Both the position numbers and the translations under genes were made by a program. From contig CASDSD010000015.1 in NCBI GenBank assembly GCA_949283205.1, positions 1 to 52,554 of the forward strand: a DNA stretch of 52,554 nt, in the 5' to 3' direction. Source of the stretch: an uncultured Alistipes sp. (lineage in GTDB: Bacteria > Bacteroidota > Bacteroidia > Bacteroidales > Rikenellaceae). A model generated the notes under the pieces. The model was given only the letters and a program-made list of their open reading frames with translations. It had not been told where the DNA came from and made no database searches. Shown here piece after piece: positions 38,665-47,097 of this stretch; the first letter of the stretch is position 1, and each line of letters starts with the position of its first letter.

Positions 38665-39651
38665 TTATTTTATGTAGACCTCGAGCAGTTTGCCGCTGCC
38701 GCTGATCTCGACGCCGTCGGCCTCGGCCGGGATCATTACCAGATCAAGCGGCGAAAGACGCTCCGTGTCCTCCCCCATACGGACCTCCGCCTCACCCTCG
38801 GCACAGATGTAGAGTACGAATGAGTCGAGCGTGGCGAAGTCACGCTCCGCACTGCCGTCCAGTCCGATGAGGTTCGTGGTGAAATATGGACAGTCGACCA
38901 GCGTTACGGGACGGTTTTTCTCGGCATGGTAGTGCATGTGGCACGAGGCACCGTCGCGTACGAAATCTATGGCATCGACCGCCAGCGCCGTATGCAGTTC
39001 ACGCGAACGCCCCTCGGCATCGACACGGTTCCAGTCGTATATGCGGTATGTGATGTCCGACGTCTGCTGTATCTCCACAACCTCGATACCCTTTCCCAGA
39101 GCGTGTACCGTTCCTGCCGGAATAAAGAAGACATCACCCGGCTCCACCTCCACACGGTTGAGCAGTTCGGGCAGCCGGTCCTCGTTCACGGCGGCAAGAT
39201 ACTCCTCGCGCGTAATCGAGGTATCCTTGAACCCGACATAAAGCGCCGCACCGGGAGTGCGGTTCACGACATACCACATCTCGGTCTTGCCGTACGAGTT
39301 GTGACGCTCGGCCGCCAGCTCGTCGTCGGGATGCACCTGCACCGACAGCACGTCGTGGCAGTCGAGGCTCTTTATCAGCAGCGGGAAGGTCAAACCGTAA
39401 CGGTCATATATCTTGTCACCGATGAGGTTGCCCATGTATACCTCGATTATCTCCTCGAGGTTGTTGCGTTTCAGATACCCGTTCGCCACCACCGACACGT
39501 CGCCCGCAACGGCCGACAGCTCCCAGCTCTCGCCATACGCCTTCGTCGGATCTATGCGCTGCGCCTTGCCTGCCTTGGCCCTGGCCAGCAACTCATGCCC
39601 GCCCCACAGTCTCTCCTTCAGGCGGGGAATAAATCTTATGGGATATAACAT
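38665..39651 (-). CDS. manA: Mannose-6-phosphate isomerase, class I
   Basis: 328 residues. Cupin-type zinc ligands are visible in VQVHPDDELA and the following Glu in KTEMWYV, with a later His in AGTVHALG. The N-terminus (RFIPRLKERLWGG) is typical of the short bacterial class I form. It interconverts mannose 6-phosphate and fructose 6-phosphate, linking glycolysis with mannose or GDP-sugar supply. It follows the cysteate synthase gene by 43 bases on the same strand and may be co-transcribed. Confidence 0.92.
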   Translation of the reverse strand: MLYPIRFIPRLKERLWGGHELLARAKAGKAQRIDPTKAYGESWELSAVAGDVSVVANGYLKRNNLEEIIEVYMGNLIGDKIYDRYGLTFPLLIKSLDCHDVLSVQVHPDDELAAERHNSYGKTEMWYVVNRTPGAALYVGFKDTSITREEYLAAVNEDRLPELLNRVEVEPGDVFFIPAGTVHALGKGIEVVEIQQTSDITYRIYDWNRVDAEGRSRELHTALAVDAIDFVRDGASCHMHYHAEKNRPVTLVDCPYFTTNLIGLDGSAERDFATLDSFVLYICAEGEAEVRMGEDTERLSPLDLVMIPAEADGVEISGSGKLLEVYIK

Positions 39652-39694
39652 CTTTGCTCCTTTAACTTAATTACAACGCCTCCGCGGCCCGAAC

Positions 39695-40987
39695 TTAATC
39701 GAACAGCGCCTCCACGGCCGGCACGACCTTGTCGGCATCGGCATCGAGCGGGAATACATGCGACGGCTCGAGATATACCAGATCGTTCTCCGAAGCGAAA
39801 CGCTTCTCGCCGGCACCCGTTATGTTGAGCATGATGTATGCATCGCGGGCAATCTTTCCGTCGGCGACCTGCTTGATGAGCGACGCCAGAGCCACGGCTG
39901 CGGCAGGATGTATGTCCACGCCCTCCAGCTCCTCGAAGAGTTTCGAGGCCTTGCGCAGCTGTGCGTTCGTCGCCGCGAGAATATCGCCTCCGGTAGCCTT
40001 CAGCGCGTCATACAGGCCGCCGCGCAGCCCGTAAGGAGGCTTGCGGTTCGACAGCACCTTGGCGTCGATGATGGACACGTCGCGGCGCGCCTTGTCGGCA
40101 GCGTAGGGGAACAGTTCGCGCGAATCGGCACGCCAGGCGTCGTACATCGGCACAAACGGAGCGTTCTGCGACACCATCAGACGCATGGTGTTGCTGCCGA
40201 AGCGTCCGTCCTCGACGAGACGCATGTTGGCCTCCCAGGCGGCAATGGCTCCCGTACCGCTGCCCACGGCCTGGAAATAGTAGTCGGGGATGCGGCCCAT
40301 GGTCGTGACGGCAGACAGCACGGTGGTACCCATACCGTCGCGGCGCGCCACATTCTTGGCGCCGCCCTCGGCATAGAATCGGGGCGAGCGGACAAGCATG
40401 TCGCCCAACCGTATGGCATCGAAGTAGTCGCCGCCCCTGTCACATGCGATGAGCTTGACACACGGATTGAGCGGTTTGTCGAACCACATGGCCGAGAGGT
40501 TGTCGGCAGGAACCGACAGCACGAGTTTTATATTGTTCTCCGAGCATACCTTGGCAAAGGCCCGGGCCGTATTTCCGGCCGAAGCGACCACCAGGATACG
40601 ATCCTCGTCGGCCTTTGCACGGCCGCACACGCTGTAAGCCTCGGTCTCCTTGAACGAGCATGTCGTCATGGCGGCGCCGCGCTCGGGACAATACCCGTTA
40701 AGCGTTATATACAGGTTGTCGAGTCCCAGATGTCGCGCCAGAGCCTCGCTCTTATATGTTACGGGGGCAGCCGAACCCTTCAGTATACGGTTGACGGGAA
40801 GCCAATCGCAGAATTTGTAAAGTCCGTAGCTGTCGTCCCTGACCTCGAGTTGTTTTTTCTCGTATATCGTTCTTATGAGCGAAGGCTCCTTGCAGGATTT
40901 GTATTCGAGCGTCCAGCCCTCGTCAACGAATTCGTGGCCCGTAGCCACACACTTGAGCGTATAACCGGTAGGTGTGAAGTTGTCCAT
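39695..40987 (-). CDS. Probable cysteate synthase (threonine-synthase-like PLP enzyme)
   Basis: 430 residues of the fold-II PLP family. The PLP lysine is Lys113 in TCSFKETEA; the phosphate-binding stretch is AVGSGTGAIAAWEAN. An N-terminal segment with LKCVATGHEF, PSLIRTIYEKKQL and GLYKFCDWLPV matches what I know of the cysteate-synthase branch, not ordinary threonine synthase. Such enzymes form L-cysteate from O-phosphoserine and sulfite. In Bacteroidota such as Capnocytophaga, and by proposal Alistipes, cysteate is the head group of sulfonolipids (capnines, sulfobacins). Later pathway genes are not adjacent. Threonine synthase remains the alternative. Confidence 0.75.
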   Translation of the reverse strand: MDNFTPTGYTLKCVATGHEFVDEGWTLEYKSCKEPSLIRTIYEKKQLEVRDDSYGLYKFCDWLPVNRILKGSAAPVTYKSEALARHLGLDNLYITLNGYCPERGAAMTTCSFKETEAYSVCGRAKADEDRILVVASAGNTARAFAKVCSENNIKLVLSVPADNLSAMWFDKPLNPCVKLIACDRGGDYFDAIRLGDMLVRSPRFYAEGGAKNVARRDGMGTTVLSAVTTMGRIPDYYFQAVGSGTGAIAAWEANMRLVEDGRFGSNTMRLMVSQNAPFVPMYDAWRADSRELFPYAADKARRDVSIIDAKVLSNRKPPYGLRGGLYDALKATGGDILAATNAQLRKASKLFEELEGVDIHPAAAVALASLIKQVADGKIARDAYIMLNITGAGEKRFASENDLVYLEPSHVFPLDADADKVVPAVEALFD

Positions 40988-41021
40988 TGGGTATTTACTG
41001 CGATGATTTATTTTCGGAGTG

Positions 41022-41029
41022 CAAATTTA
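41022..41029 (-). promoter_or_regulatory. -7 element upstream of cysteate synthase
   Basis: TAAATTTG on the minus strand, 35 bases upstream of the start; -33 unclear. Confidence 0.5.
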
Positions 41030-41071
41030 GCGATTTCAGGGTAAATATACCACAATTAGCTTAGATTTTTG

Positions 41072-41079
41072 TACATTTG
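41072..41079 (+). promoter_or_regulatory. -7 element upstream of the SGNH hydrolase gene
   Basis: TACATTTG on the plus strand, 39 bases upstream of the start, in the intergenic region shared with the divergent cysteate synthase gene. Confidence 0.55.
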
Positions 41080-41117
41080 TAATGCTCTAAAAACTGCAAC
41101 CGTTATAAACTCAGCTT

Positions 41118-41831
41118 ATGAAACGTATTTTCCTCTCGATCGCACTGATCGCCATGGCCGTATGCGCCGCAGCACAACAGAAGGACTGGGCCAACTTCGG
41201 CCGTTATGCCGAGGCAAACGCCGCAATCGCCCAAAAGCCCGACGTGGTATTCATGGGCAACTCCATCACCGACAACTGGGCCCGCATGGATCCCGAGTTC
41301 TTCGAGAAAAACAACTTCGTAGGACGCGGCATCAGCGGCCAGACCTCGTCGGAGATGCTCGTACGCTTCCGCCGCGATGTCATCGACCTCGAACCCGAGG
41401 CCGTGGTCATCCTGTCGGGAACCAACGACGTGGCACAGAACAACGGATACATCGCGCCCGAAAACACCCTGGGCAACATAATCTCGATGTGTGAGCTGGC
41501 AAAGGCCCACGGCATCAAGGTGATACTCTGCTCGATAACGCCCACCTCGAAATTCGGATGGCGTCCCGAGATCGAGCCGGCACAGAAGATACGCGACCTG
41601 AACAAGATGATCGAGGCCTATGCCAAGGCCAACAAGATCCACTTCCTCAACTACTACCCCGCTCTGACCGACGAGAAGGGGGGCCTGCCCCCGAAGTGGA
41701 GCGGCGACACATGCCACCCCAATCTGACGTGTTACCGCACGGTAATGGAACCGATGGTGTGCGACGCCGTGGCCAAGGTCCTCAAGAAGAAACGCGCAAC
41801 GATGTTCGTGGCGCCGGCACCCGAAAAATAG
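41118..41831 (+). CDS. Secreted SGNH/GDSL-family hydrolase
   Basis: 237 residues. Signal peptide (cleavage near CAAAQ). The block I motif is FMGNSITDNW with Ser49 as nucleophile (GNS in place of GDS), block II Gly in RGISGQTSS, block III Asn in SGTND and block V Asp197/His200 in GDTCHP. All catalytic residues are present. Such enzymes are esterases or acetylhydrolases, often acting on acetylated glycans; the substrate is unknown here. Divergent from cysteate synthase. Confidence 0.88.
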   Translation: MKRIFLSIALIAMAVCAAAQQKDWANFGRYAEANAAIAQKPDVVFMGNSITDNWARMDPEFFEKNNFVGRGISGQTSSEMLVRFRRDVIDLEPEAVVILSGTNDVAQNNGYIAPENTLGNIISMCELAKAHGIKVILCSITPTSKFGWRPEIEPAQKIRDLNKMIEAYAKANKIHFLNYYPALTDEKGGLPPKWSGDTCHPNLTCYRTVMEPMVCDAVAKVLKKKRATMFVAPAPEK

Positions 41832-41862
41832 AACCCGGAGCCGTCGCACAGCGCGCCAAAAC

Positions 41863-41903
41863 GACAACGGTGTGTCAGAATTTGACTCTGACACACCGTT
41901 GTC
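41863..41903. terminator. Large perfect hairpin between convergent genes
   Basis: GACAACGGTGTGTCAGA (41863-41879) pairs with TCTGACACACCGTTGTC (41887-41903): 17 bp without mismatch and a 7-base loop. Only a short A/T-rich tail follows, with no clear U-tract. Probably a bidirectional terminator or 3'-end stabiliser. Confidence 0.65.
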
Positions 41904-41934
41904 ATATATGTTTATGCGCAAGGAGGCGCTCCGC

Positions 41935-42795
41935 CTACTCCGCCTTTTTCAAATCCACAACCTCCCGCACGAAAAAGACGCCATCGTAATCCGCGGCGAA
42001 TCCCTCATCCCACCTGCCGTTGTATTCGACCTTGAGGATGGCACGGCACGGCTCGCCGTTCTTCTCGCCTCCCGTCACGCTGTCGTACATCTGTTCGAGA
42101 CGGCCCGTCCTGTCGACAAACCAGAACTCGTCGCCGCCGTCGGGACGGAACGACCGCACCTCATGACCTATGAGCAGCGTGCCGCTCAACGTATACAATA
42201 CATCTTCGGACAAGGTCCCGGTATTCACATCAGACCCGAATTCGACACTGTTCTCGTCGAACAACGGGGCCTCCTGCCCTATCTCCATGAACAGGGCCTT
42301 GTCGGGCCTGTCGTCATGGATCTCGAACCAGCGCATGCCGCTGTTGCCGACACCCCACCCGTTGCAGGTCGAGGGGACCGGTTCGGCCTTCATCACAGCC
42401 TCCATACGCCGCGCATAATCCCCGTCGGGCACCATAACGTAACGCCGCACGCCACGCCGCGGCGACTTTATCTCCTTAAAACGGCATGTCAGGCTGTCGT
42501 TCCACCCCTCCTCCGACCGCAGCCTGTCGGCAACCTCCTCTATCGCGCCGCGCTCCAGATCAAACACGCGTATCAACGCACGGGGATGCGCGTCGCCCGT
42601 GCGTACCATCACTATGCCCGGCAATTCGGGATCGGCCATGAGCCGTATGTTTTCATTCCGCTGCGCCTTCAGGACAAGCCCCGCGCCCGACAGTTCGGTC
42701 CATTCAAATCCCTCGTACGGCGCCCGCCGCACATCACCGCCGTCACAGGCGCACAGCCCCAATGCCAGCAGTACGAAGAGTTGTCGTATTCTCAT
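41935..42795 (-). CDS. Hypothetical lipoprotein
   Basis: 286 residues with a short signal peptide and lipobox (LCAC, Cys about 17). The mature part has no motif I recognise. It is rich in charged residues, with predicted alternating strands such as GIVMVRTGDAHPRALIRVFDLERG and GTLLIGHEVRSFRPDG. A start three codons upstream (MADMRIR) is also possible. Its gene follows the small lipocalin-like lipoprotein gene on the same strand, separated by a terminator. Cell location is the only firm inference. Confidence 0.6.
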   Translation of the reverse strand: MRIRQLFVLLALGLCACDGGDVRRAPYEGFEWTELSGAGLVLKAQRNENIRLMADPELPGIVMVRTGDAHPRALIRVFDLERGAIEEVADRLRSEEGWNDSLTCRFKEIKSPRRGVRRYVMVPDGDYARRMEAVMKAEPVPSTCNGWGVGNSGMRWFEIHDDRPDKALFMEIGQEAPLFDENSVEFGSDVNTGTLSEDVLYTLSGTLLIGHEVRSFRPDGGDEFWFVDRTGRLEQMYDSVTGGEKNGEPCRAILKVEYNGRWDEGFAADYDGVFFVREVVDLKKAE

Positions 42796-42851
42796 ATCCG
42801 CCATTTTACAGTAAAACGCCCGCAATGATACAACCGGTATGCAGTTGTATA

Positions 42852-42895
42852 AAAAAAGTGTGCCGTGAAACCGGGTCGCCCCCGTCACGACACAC
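42852..42895 (-). terminator. Terminator after the lipocalin-like gene
   Basis: On the minus strand GTGTGTCGTGA and TCACGGCACAC pair with one mismatch, followed by seven T. Confidence 0.75.
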
Positions 42896-42940
42896 CGCAA
42901 ACACCATTTCCAACCTTATAAGGTATACTCGCTGCGGCCG

Positions 42941-43291
42941 TCATTCCGCCGCACGGTGGTATGTAGCCATGACACCGCGACGTGTCACCGTAAGGGTCTG
43001 CGCGTCGAGGGTCTCGATACGCAGCGTATCTGAGAACTGCAGCGTCTGGCCGTTGCCGATGCTCTGTCCCGTCAGGATCAGACGGTCGCCCTTGCGGCTC
43101 CACGTCTCGTATTTTAGCGTAGCCATATTGACCGACTCGGCCCGCCCGCCCTTCCCGAGCGTAAAGCCCTGTTCGCCGTCCATCCCTGGGATCGGCTCCA
43201 GCCACGTACCTTCGATGGCGGTGCCGCCGCAGGCCGCAAGCGACAAGGCCGTGACAACAGCCGCGCCGCCTAAAACTTTGGAAATCTTCAT
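42941..43291 (-). CDS. Small lipocalin-like lipoprotein
   Basis: 116 residues. Signal peptide with lipobox (LAAC, Cys about 21). The mature 95 residues read as a small beta-barrel: GTWLEPIPG near the start resembles the GxW signature of lipocalin-like domains, followed by regularly spaced strands (YETWSRKGDRLILTG, TLRIETLDAQTLTVTRRG). Ligand unknown. It is encoded downstream of the Crp/Fnr regulator gene but has its own -7 element. Confidence 0.6.
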   Translation of the reverse strand: MKISKVLGGAAVVTALSLAACGGTAIEGTWLEPIPGMDGEQGFTLGKGGRAESVNMATLKYETWSRKGDRLILTGQSIGNGQTLQFSDTLRIETLDAQTLTVTRRGVMATYHRAAE

Positions 43292-43380
43292 AGAAATACC
43301 CGTAAAAAAGTTAAAAAAAGTTATTTTTCATACGATACGGCCGCCGGCGGCTCTCCGCACGCCGGCACACATACGCATGA

Positions 43381-43388
43381 CAAATTTA
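43381..43388 (-). promoter_or_regulatory. -7 element upstream of the lipocalin-like gene
   Basis: TAAATTTG on the minus strand, about 90 bases before the start; no clear -33 box. Confidence 0.4.
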
Positions 43389-43449
43389 TCGAATGATACG
43401 TATGAAGCGACTCTCTTCGCCCTGAAAATGCGAAAACTCTTGATATGAA

Positions 43450-44046
43450 TCAATTTTTCCCATCTCCGCGGCGCAGATATGCCGTGCGCATGCGGCTCAA
43501 CGTCTCGGGCGTAACACCGATATAGGACGCTATATCCTTAAGGTTTACACGCAGAAAGATGTCCGGCACCCGTTTCCGAAGGCCGAAATAGCGCTCTTCG
43601 GGCGTCTCGCACGTCAGCGACATTATCTTGCACATGTATCCAAACGCCAGAACCTCGATGAACTTGTTTACATAAACATGTCCGTCGATCTCCCGTTCGA
43701 AGAAACTGCGGTAACGCCCTATCTCTATCACGTACACCACGGAATCCTCCATCGCCCGAATACCCAGCATCGAAGGGCTGCCGTTGCGCGCAGGTATGTA
43801 GTCCGCGATAAATTCTCCATCGAACATGAACGACATTATACGTTCCCTGCCGCGGCTGTCGGTACACGTACATTTGAAACCGCCGCGACATATGTACGCT
43901 ATCCTGCCGCAATACTTGCCGGCCTCGACGAAATAATCCCCCTTGGCGATCTCCGTACGCTCGCCGCACTCGAGGATCATGCGCTTCAGCTCATTCAGAT
44001 AGGTTGCACTCGTATCGTTGAATATATCGAAATCGGGCATGTGCAT
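43450..44046 (-). CDS. Crp/Fnr-family transcriptional regulator
   Basis: 198 residues. An N-terminal cyclic-nucleotide-binding-like beta-roll (about 20-120; GDYFVEAGKYCGRIAYICRGGFK, FMFDGEFIADY) is followed by the dimer helix and a C-terminal winged helix (about 160-190; LKDIASYIGVTPETLSRMRT). The effector cannot be told: the roll lacks the RxS pair of cAMP-binding Crp and the four-Cys pattern of Fnr. The start may be two codons further in (MPDF). Neighbouring lipoprotein genes are plausible targets, by position only. Confidence 0.85.
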   Translation of the reverse strand: MHMPDFDIFNDTSATYLNELKRMILECGERTEIAKGDYFVEAGKYCGRIAYICRGGFKCTCTDSRGRERIMSFMFDGEFIADYIPARNGSPSMLGIRAMEDSVVYVIEIGRYRSFFEREIDGHVYVNKFIEVLAFGYMCKIMSLTCETPEERYFGLRKRVPDIFLRVNLKDIASYIGVTPETLSRMRTAYLRRGDGKN

Positions 44047-44094
44047 TTAGCGCCGCTGCGGCGCATATTATGATTGCAAACAGGTTGTTTTCAG

Positions 44095-44133
44095 CAAAAA
44101 ACCGACACGGCCGCATATTGTCCCGTGTCCGGC
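44095..44133 (-). terminator. Terminator after dusB
   Basis: On the minus strand CCGGACACGG and CCGTGTCGG pair, followed by TTTTTT. Confidence 0.75.
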
Positions 44134-44135
44134 GG

Positions 44136-45158
44136 TCAAATGTCGTGCGCCAGCGGCGGCGGCACGGCCGCGCCCATGTCGAAACCGCCCCAGCGCTCGG
44201 CGATAGAGTCGATCACCTCCATAAGTTCCGCGGGGTCGTTCAGCGTGACCAGCTTCAGGCGCGTAGACTTGAAATCGGGCAGGCCCTTGAAGTAGTTCGA
44301 CAGATGGCGGCGCATCTCCAGCACCCCCACGCGCTCGCCCTTTATCTCGACAGACTTTGCGAGGTGCTCCTTCGCTATGGCCGCACGCTCCGCCACCGAC
44401 GGCTGCGGCATCACCTCGCCCGTAGCCATATAGTGCTTAACCTCGCGGAAAATCCACGGGCGGCCGTACGTCGCGCGGCCTATCATCACGCCGTCGACGC
44501 CGTAGCGGTCGAACATCTCCTTGGCCTTGGGGCCCGAATCGACATCACCGTTGCCGACAACGGGAATCTCCATGTCGGGATGGCGCTTGACCTCGCCTAT
44601 AAGGGTCCAGTCCGCCTCACCGCGGTACATCTGCGCGCGCGTGCGCCCGTGGATCGTGATGGCGGCGATACCCACGTCCTGCAACCGAAGCGCTATGTCG
44701 ACGATATTCTTCGAATCCTCGTCCCACCCCAGACGGGTCTTCACCGTAACGGGCGTACGCACTGCCTCCACTATACGGCGCGTCATCTCCACCATCGTCG
44801 GCACGTCGCGCATCATGCCCGAACCGGCGCCGCGGCCGGCGATCTTCTTCACGGGACAGCCGAAATTTATGTCTATAAAGTCGGGCGCAGCCGTCTCGGC
44901 TATGCGCGCCGCCTCCACCATGGGTTCTATCAGGTGTCCGTAGATCTGTATGCCGACGGGACGCTCGGCATCGTCTATGCGCAGCTTGGCGCGAGACTTC
45001 CACGCATCGCGTATCAGCCCGTCGCTCGAAATGAACTCCGTGGTGACCACATCGGCCCCGAACCGCTTGCACATGTATCGGAACGACGGGTCGGTCACAT
45101 CCTCCATCGGCGCCAGAAACAGCGGCTGCGGCCCCAGATCAATGTCAGCAATTTTCAT
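44136..45158 (-). CDS. dusB: tRNA-dihydrouridine synthase DusB
   Basis: 340 residues. FMN-dependent TIM-barrel enzyme with APMEDVTDPSFR at the N-terminus, NFGCPVKKI (with the proton-donating Cys), TIHGRTRAQMYRG and the phosphate-binding NGDV/IGRATYGRPWIF. It reduces uridine to dihydrouridine in the D-loop of tRNAs. It overlaps the CNNM-type gene by 14 bases, so the two are translationally coupled on one transcript that begins at the promoter near 46451. Confidence 0.94.
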   Translation of the reverse strand: MKIADIDLGPQPLFLAPMEDVTDPSFRYMCKRFGADVVTTEFISSDGLIRDAWKSRAKLRIDDAERPVGIQIYGHLIEPMVEAARIAETAAPDFIDINFGCPVKKIAGRGAGSGMMRDVPTMVEMTRRIVEAVRTPVTVKTRLGWDEDSKNIVDIALRLQDVGIAAITIHGRTRAQMYRGEADWTLIGEVKRHPDMEIPVVGNGDVDSGPKAKEMFDRYGVDGVMIGRATYGRPWIFREVKHYMATGEVMPQPSVAERAAIAKEHLAKSVEIKGERVGVLEMRRHLSNYFKGLPDFKSTRLKLVTLNDPAELMEVIDSIAERWGGFDMGAAVPPPLAHDI

Positions 45159-46431
45159 CCTTGAGAACAGAATGGTATGTAACGAGAATCTTGTCTATGC
45201 GCGCCCCGTCCATATCTACGATCTCGAAGTCGAACCCGTTCCATGACAGTTTTTCACCCGTCGAGGGTATGTGTTCCAGTTCGTCGAGAATAAGGCCGCT
45301 GACGGTGTTGTATTCCGTATGCGGGAAGAGATCCTCAACGCCGAAGTGCATCAGGAAGTCGAAGAACGGGCACTGGCCGTCGACCAGACACGAACCGTCC
45401 TCGCGCTCCACGATATCGGGCTCCTCACGCTCCTCGGGCATCGTGCCCACCAGCGCCTCCAGGATATCGCGCAGGGTGAATATTCCCTGCGTGACACCGA
45501 ACTCGTCGCAGACGATGCCGTAACCCACATGTTCGTCACGCAACTGGTCCAGGGCGTTGTATACCTCCGTCTGCTCGTGGAAGAACTTCACGGGCTGCGA
45601 ATAGTCTCGTATGTCGAACGTCTCGTCGTCTATGTGCGCGAAGAGATCCTTCAGGTAGACCATGCCGAGCAGCGTGTCGGGATTTCCATGCGCAAGGGGA
45701 TATATCGAATGCGGAGCGGCGTTCACACGCTCGCGGATCTCGTCACGCGACATGTCGGCGTCGAGCCATACAAGATCGTTGCGGTGCGTCATGATCGACT
45801 CCACCGTGCGGTCGCCCAGCGAGAAGACACGGCCCACGATACGCTGCTCGACCTCCTTGACCTCGCCGTGTTCGGTTCCCTCCTGTATTATCGACTTGAT
45901 CTCCGCCTCGGTGACCTTCGAATCGGCCTCCTGCAGGCGGAATATGCACGACACCAGTTCGATGCTGCGCGAGAGCAGCCATACGAAGGGCGACGCCACC
46001 ACCGACAGGATATGCATCGGGCGCGCCACAACCTTCGCAACACTCTCGGCGGCATTCATGCCGATACGCTTGGGCACCAGCTCACCGAAGACTATCGTAA
46101 GATATGTCACTATTATCACAATCGCCGCCTGCGCTATTGTCGTGGCCGTAGCCAGCGGCAATCCCAGCCGTGCCAGCAGCACGCCGAAACGGTCGGCAAG
46201 GGTCGCACCGGAATAGATACCCGTAAGGATACCTATGAGTGTGATGCCTATCTGCACCGTCGAAAGGAAACGGTCGGGATCCTCGGCCAGGCGCAGTGCC
46301 AGTTTTGCCGAGCGGCTTCCCTGCGCAGCCTGTGTTTTGAGACTTGATTTGCGTGCCGAGATGAGAGCCACCTCCGACATGGCGAACATGCCATTGAGAA
46401 GAATAAGAACTACAATTATGAATATTTCCAT
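45145..46431 (-). CDS. CNNM/CorC-type (DUF21-CBS) membrane protein
   Basis: 428 residues. DUF21 transmembrane domain with 3-4 helices (about 1-170; FIIVVLILLNGMFAMSEVALISARKS, TIVFGELVPKRIGMNAAES), two CBS domains (about 195-325; IMTHRNDLVWL, YGIVCDEFGVTQGIFTLRDI) and a C-terminal CorC/HlyC domain (about 340-425). This architecture fits magnesium or cobalt efflux and transport-related CNNM proteins, often annotated as hemolysins. The open frame extends far upstream, but ATG 46431 fits the membrane domain and lies next to the promoter. Confidence 0.9.
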   Translation of the reverse strand: MEIFIIVVLILLNGMFAMSEVALISARKSSLKTQAAQGSRSAKLALRLAEDPDRFLSTVQIGITLIGILTGIYSGATLADRFGVLLARLGLPLATATTIAQAAIVIIVTYLTIVFGELVPKRIGMNAAESVAKVVARPMHILSVVASPFVWLLSRSIELVSCIFRLQEADSKVTEAEIKSIIQEGTEHGEVKEVEQRIVGRVFSLGDRTVESIMTHRNDLVWLDADMSRDEIRERVNAAPHSIYPLAHGNPDTLLGMVYLKDLFAHIDDETFDIRDYSQPVKFFHEQTEVYNALDQLRDEHVGYGIVCDEFGVTQGIFTLRDILEALVGTMPEEREEPDIVEREDGSCLVDGQCPFFDFLMHFGVEDLFPHTEYNTVSGLILDELEHIPSTGEKLSWNGFDFEIVDMDGARIDKILVTYHSVLKDENC

Positions 46432-46450
46432 TGTAAAAAAGAGTATTGCG

Positions 46451-46482
46451 CAAAGATACGAAAAGCCGAGCGCAGAGACAAA
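46451..46482 (-). promoter_or_regulatory. Promoter of the CNNM-dusB operon
   Basis: On the minus strand TTTG (complement of 46479-46482), 20 bases, TATCTTTG (complement of 46451-46458). Full consensus match, 20 bases before the start. Confidence 0.8.
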
Positions 46483-46627
46483 TCGAAAACACAGTTTTCG
46501 AGATTTGGCTATGACGAGGCGCCTCTCATCCGGCACGAAGTCAAAGATAATCAAAGATATGTGCCTGCAGAAATAAAAAAGTTTCCTATTTATACCCTGC
46601 AAACATATTACCCTACAGACCAGCATG

Positions 46628-46674
46628 AAAAAGCCGTCTGCGGAATATGTTTTCACTCCACAGACGGCTTTTTC
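46628..46674 (-). terminator. Terminator of the mini-peptide unit
   Basis: AAAAAGCCGTCTG (46628-46640) pairs perfectly with CAGACGGCTTTTT (46661-46673): 13 bp, 20-base loop, with T-runs readable on both strands. On the minus strand it lies about 70 bases after the second mini-peptide gene. Confidence 0.75.
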
Positions 46675-46744
46675 ATCCGGAGACGTACCAGCCGGCACAA
46701 ATACCTGGCTGTTAAGACATCACTAACATTTACAATAATGGATA

Positions 46745-46882
46745 TTACCAATGGGCATGAGATGTACCACCACCCATGTCTCCAGTCTCTCCAATGCTCA
46801 AGCAAAGTCCGCTTTCGCATTGCACTTCCACAATTTCGCTTTTGGGAGACTCATAGTCCCCGCGGCGGCAAGCTACCATCAT
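46745..46882 (-). CDS. Mini-peptide B (45 aa, paralogue of mini-peptide A)
   Basis: A 45-codon ORF on the minus strand. Core residues 10-29 align with mini-peptide A: YESP, then EI, QCE, GLC and S at the same spacing. A Gly-rich tail ends in Trp followed by TAA, also as in A. Shared residues use different codons (Q CAA/CAG, C TGC/TGT, G GGA/GGT, L CTT/TTG), so the peptide is what is conserved. No signal peptide or membrane helix. Either of two adjacent ATG codons could start it. Function unknown; a modified or secreted peptide is a hypothesis only. Confidence 0.65.
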   Translation of the reverse strand: MMVACRRGDYESPKSEIVEVQCESGLCLSIGETGDMGGGTSHAHW

Positions 46883-46935
46883 ATTGTTTGTTTATTTAAT
46901 AGTTAGGCTTTAACAATGTGTTTATATCTTTGACA

Positions 46936-47097
46936 TTACCAGAAACCAACAGTTCCGCCGTCCTCAAGATCATCGGCACCCACACCGCCGGGACTAACGC
47001 ACAAACCTTTTTCACACTGCAACCGTATAATTTCACATACGGGAGACTCATACTCCATACTCTTACCAAAAAGAGCTGTCATTCTTTTGTCTTTCAT
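46936..47097 (-). CDS. Mini-peptide A (53 aa, tandem paralogue)
   Basis: A 53-codon ORF on the minus strand, 53 bases upstream of mini-peptide B. It has a basic N-terminal part (MKDKRMTALFGK, residues 1-12), then YESP (16-19), Cys21, QCE (27-29), GLC (31-33), a Gly/Asp-rich tail and terminal Trp53. Cys28 and Cys33 form a Cx4C pair also present in B. No processing, modification or transport gene is adjacent. The flanking sequence is visibly more AT-rich than the rest of the window. I recall short Bacteroidales peptides of broadly this look but cannot name a family. Confidence 0.68.
   Translation of the reverse strand: MKDKRMTALFGKSMEYESPVCEIIRLQCEKGLCVSPGGVGADDLEDGGTVGFW

Noticed and set aside
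39695-40987. Plain threonine synthase
   Set aside because: It is the same fold family, but the N-terminal signature fits the cysteate synthase branch better. It is kept as the alternative in the entry.
46745-47097. Repeats here as a CRISPR or insertion-sequence remnant
   Set aside because: Only two diverged units with peptide-level conservation, no spacers, no terminal inverted repeats and no transposase.
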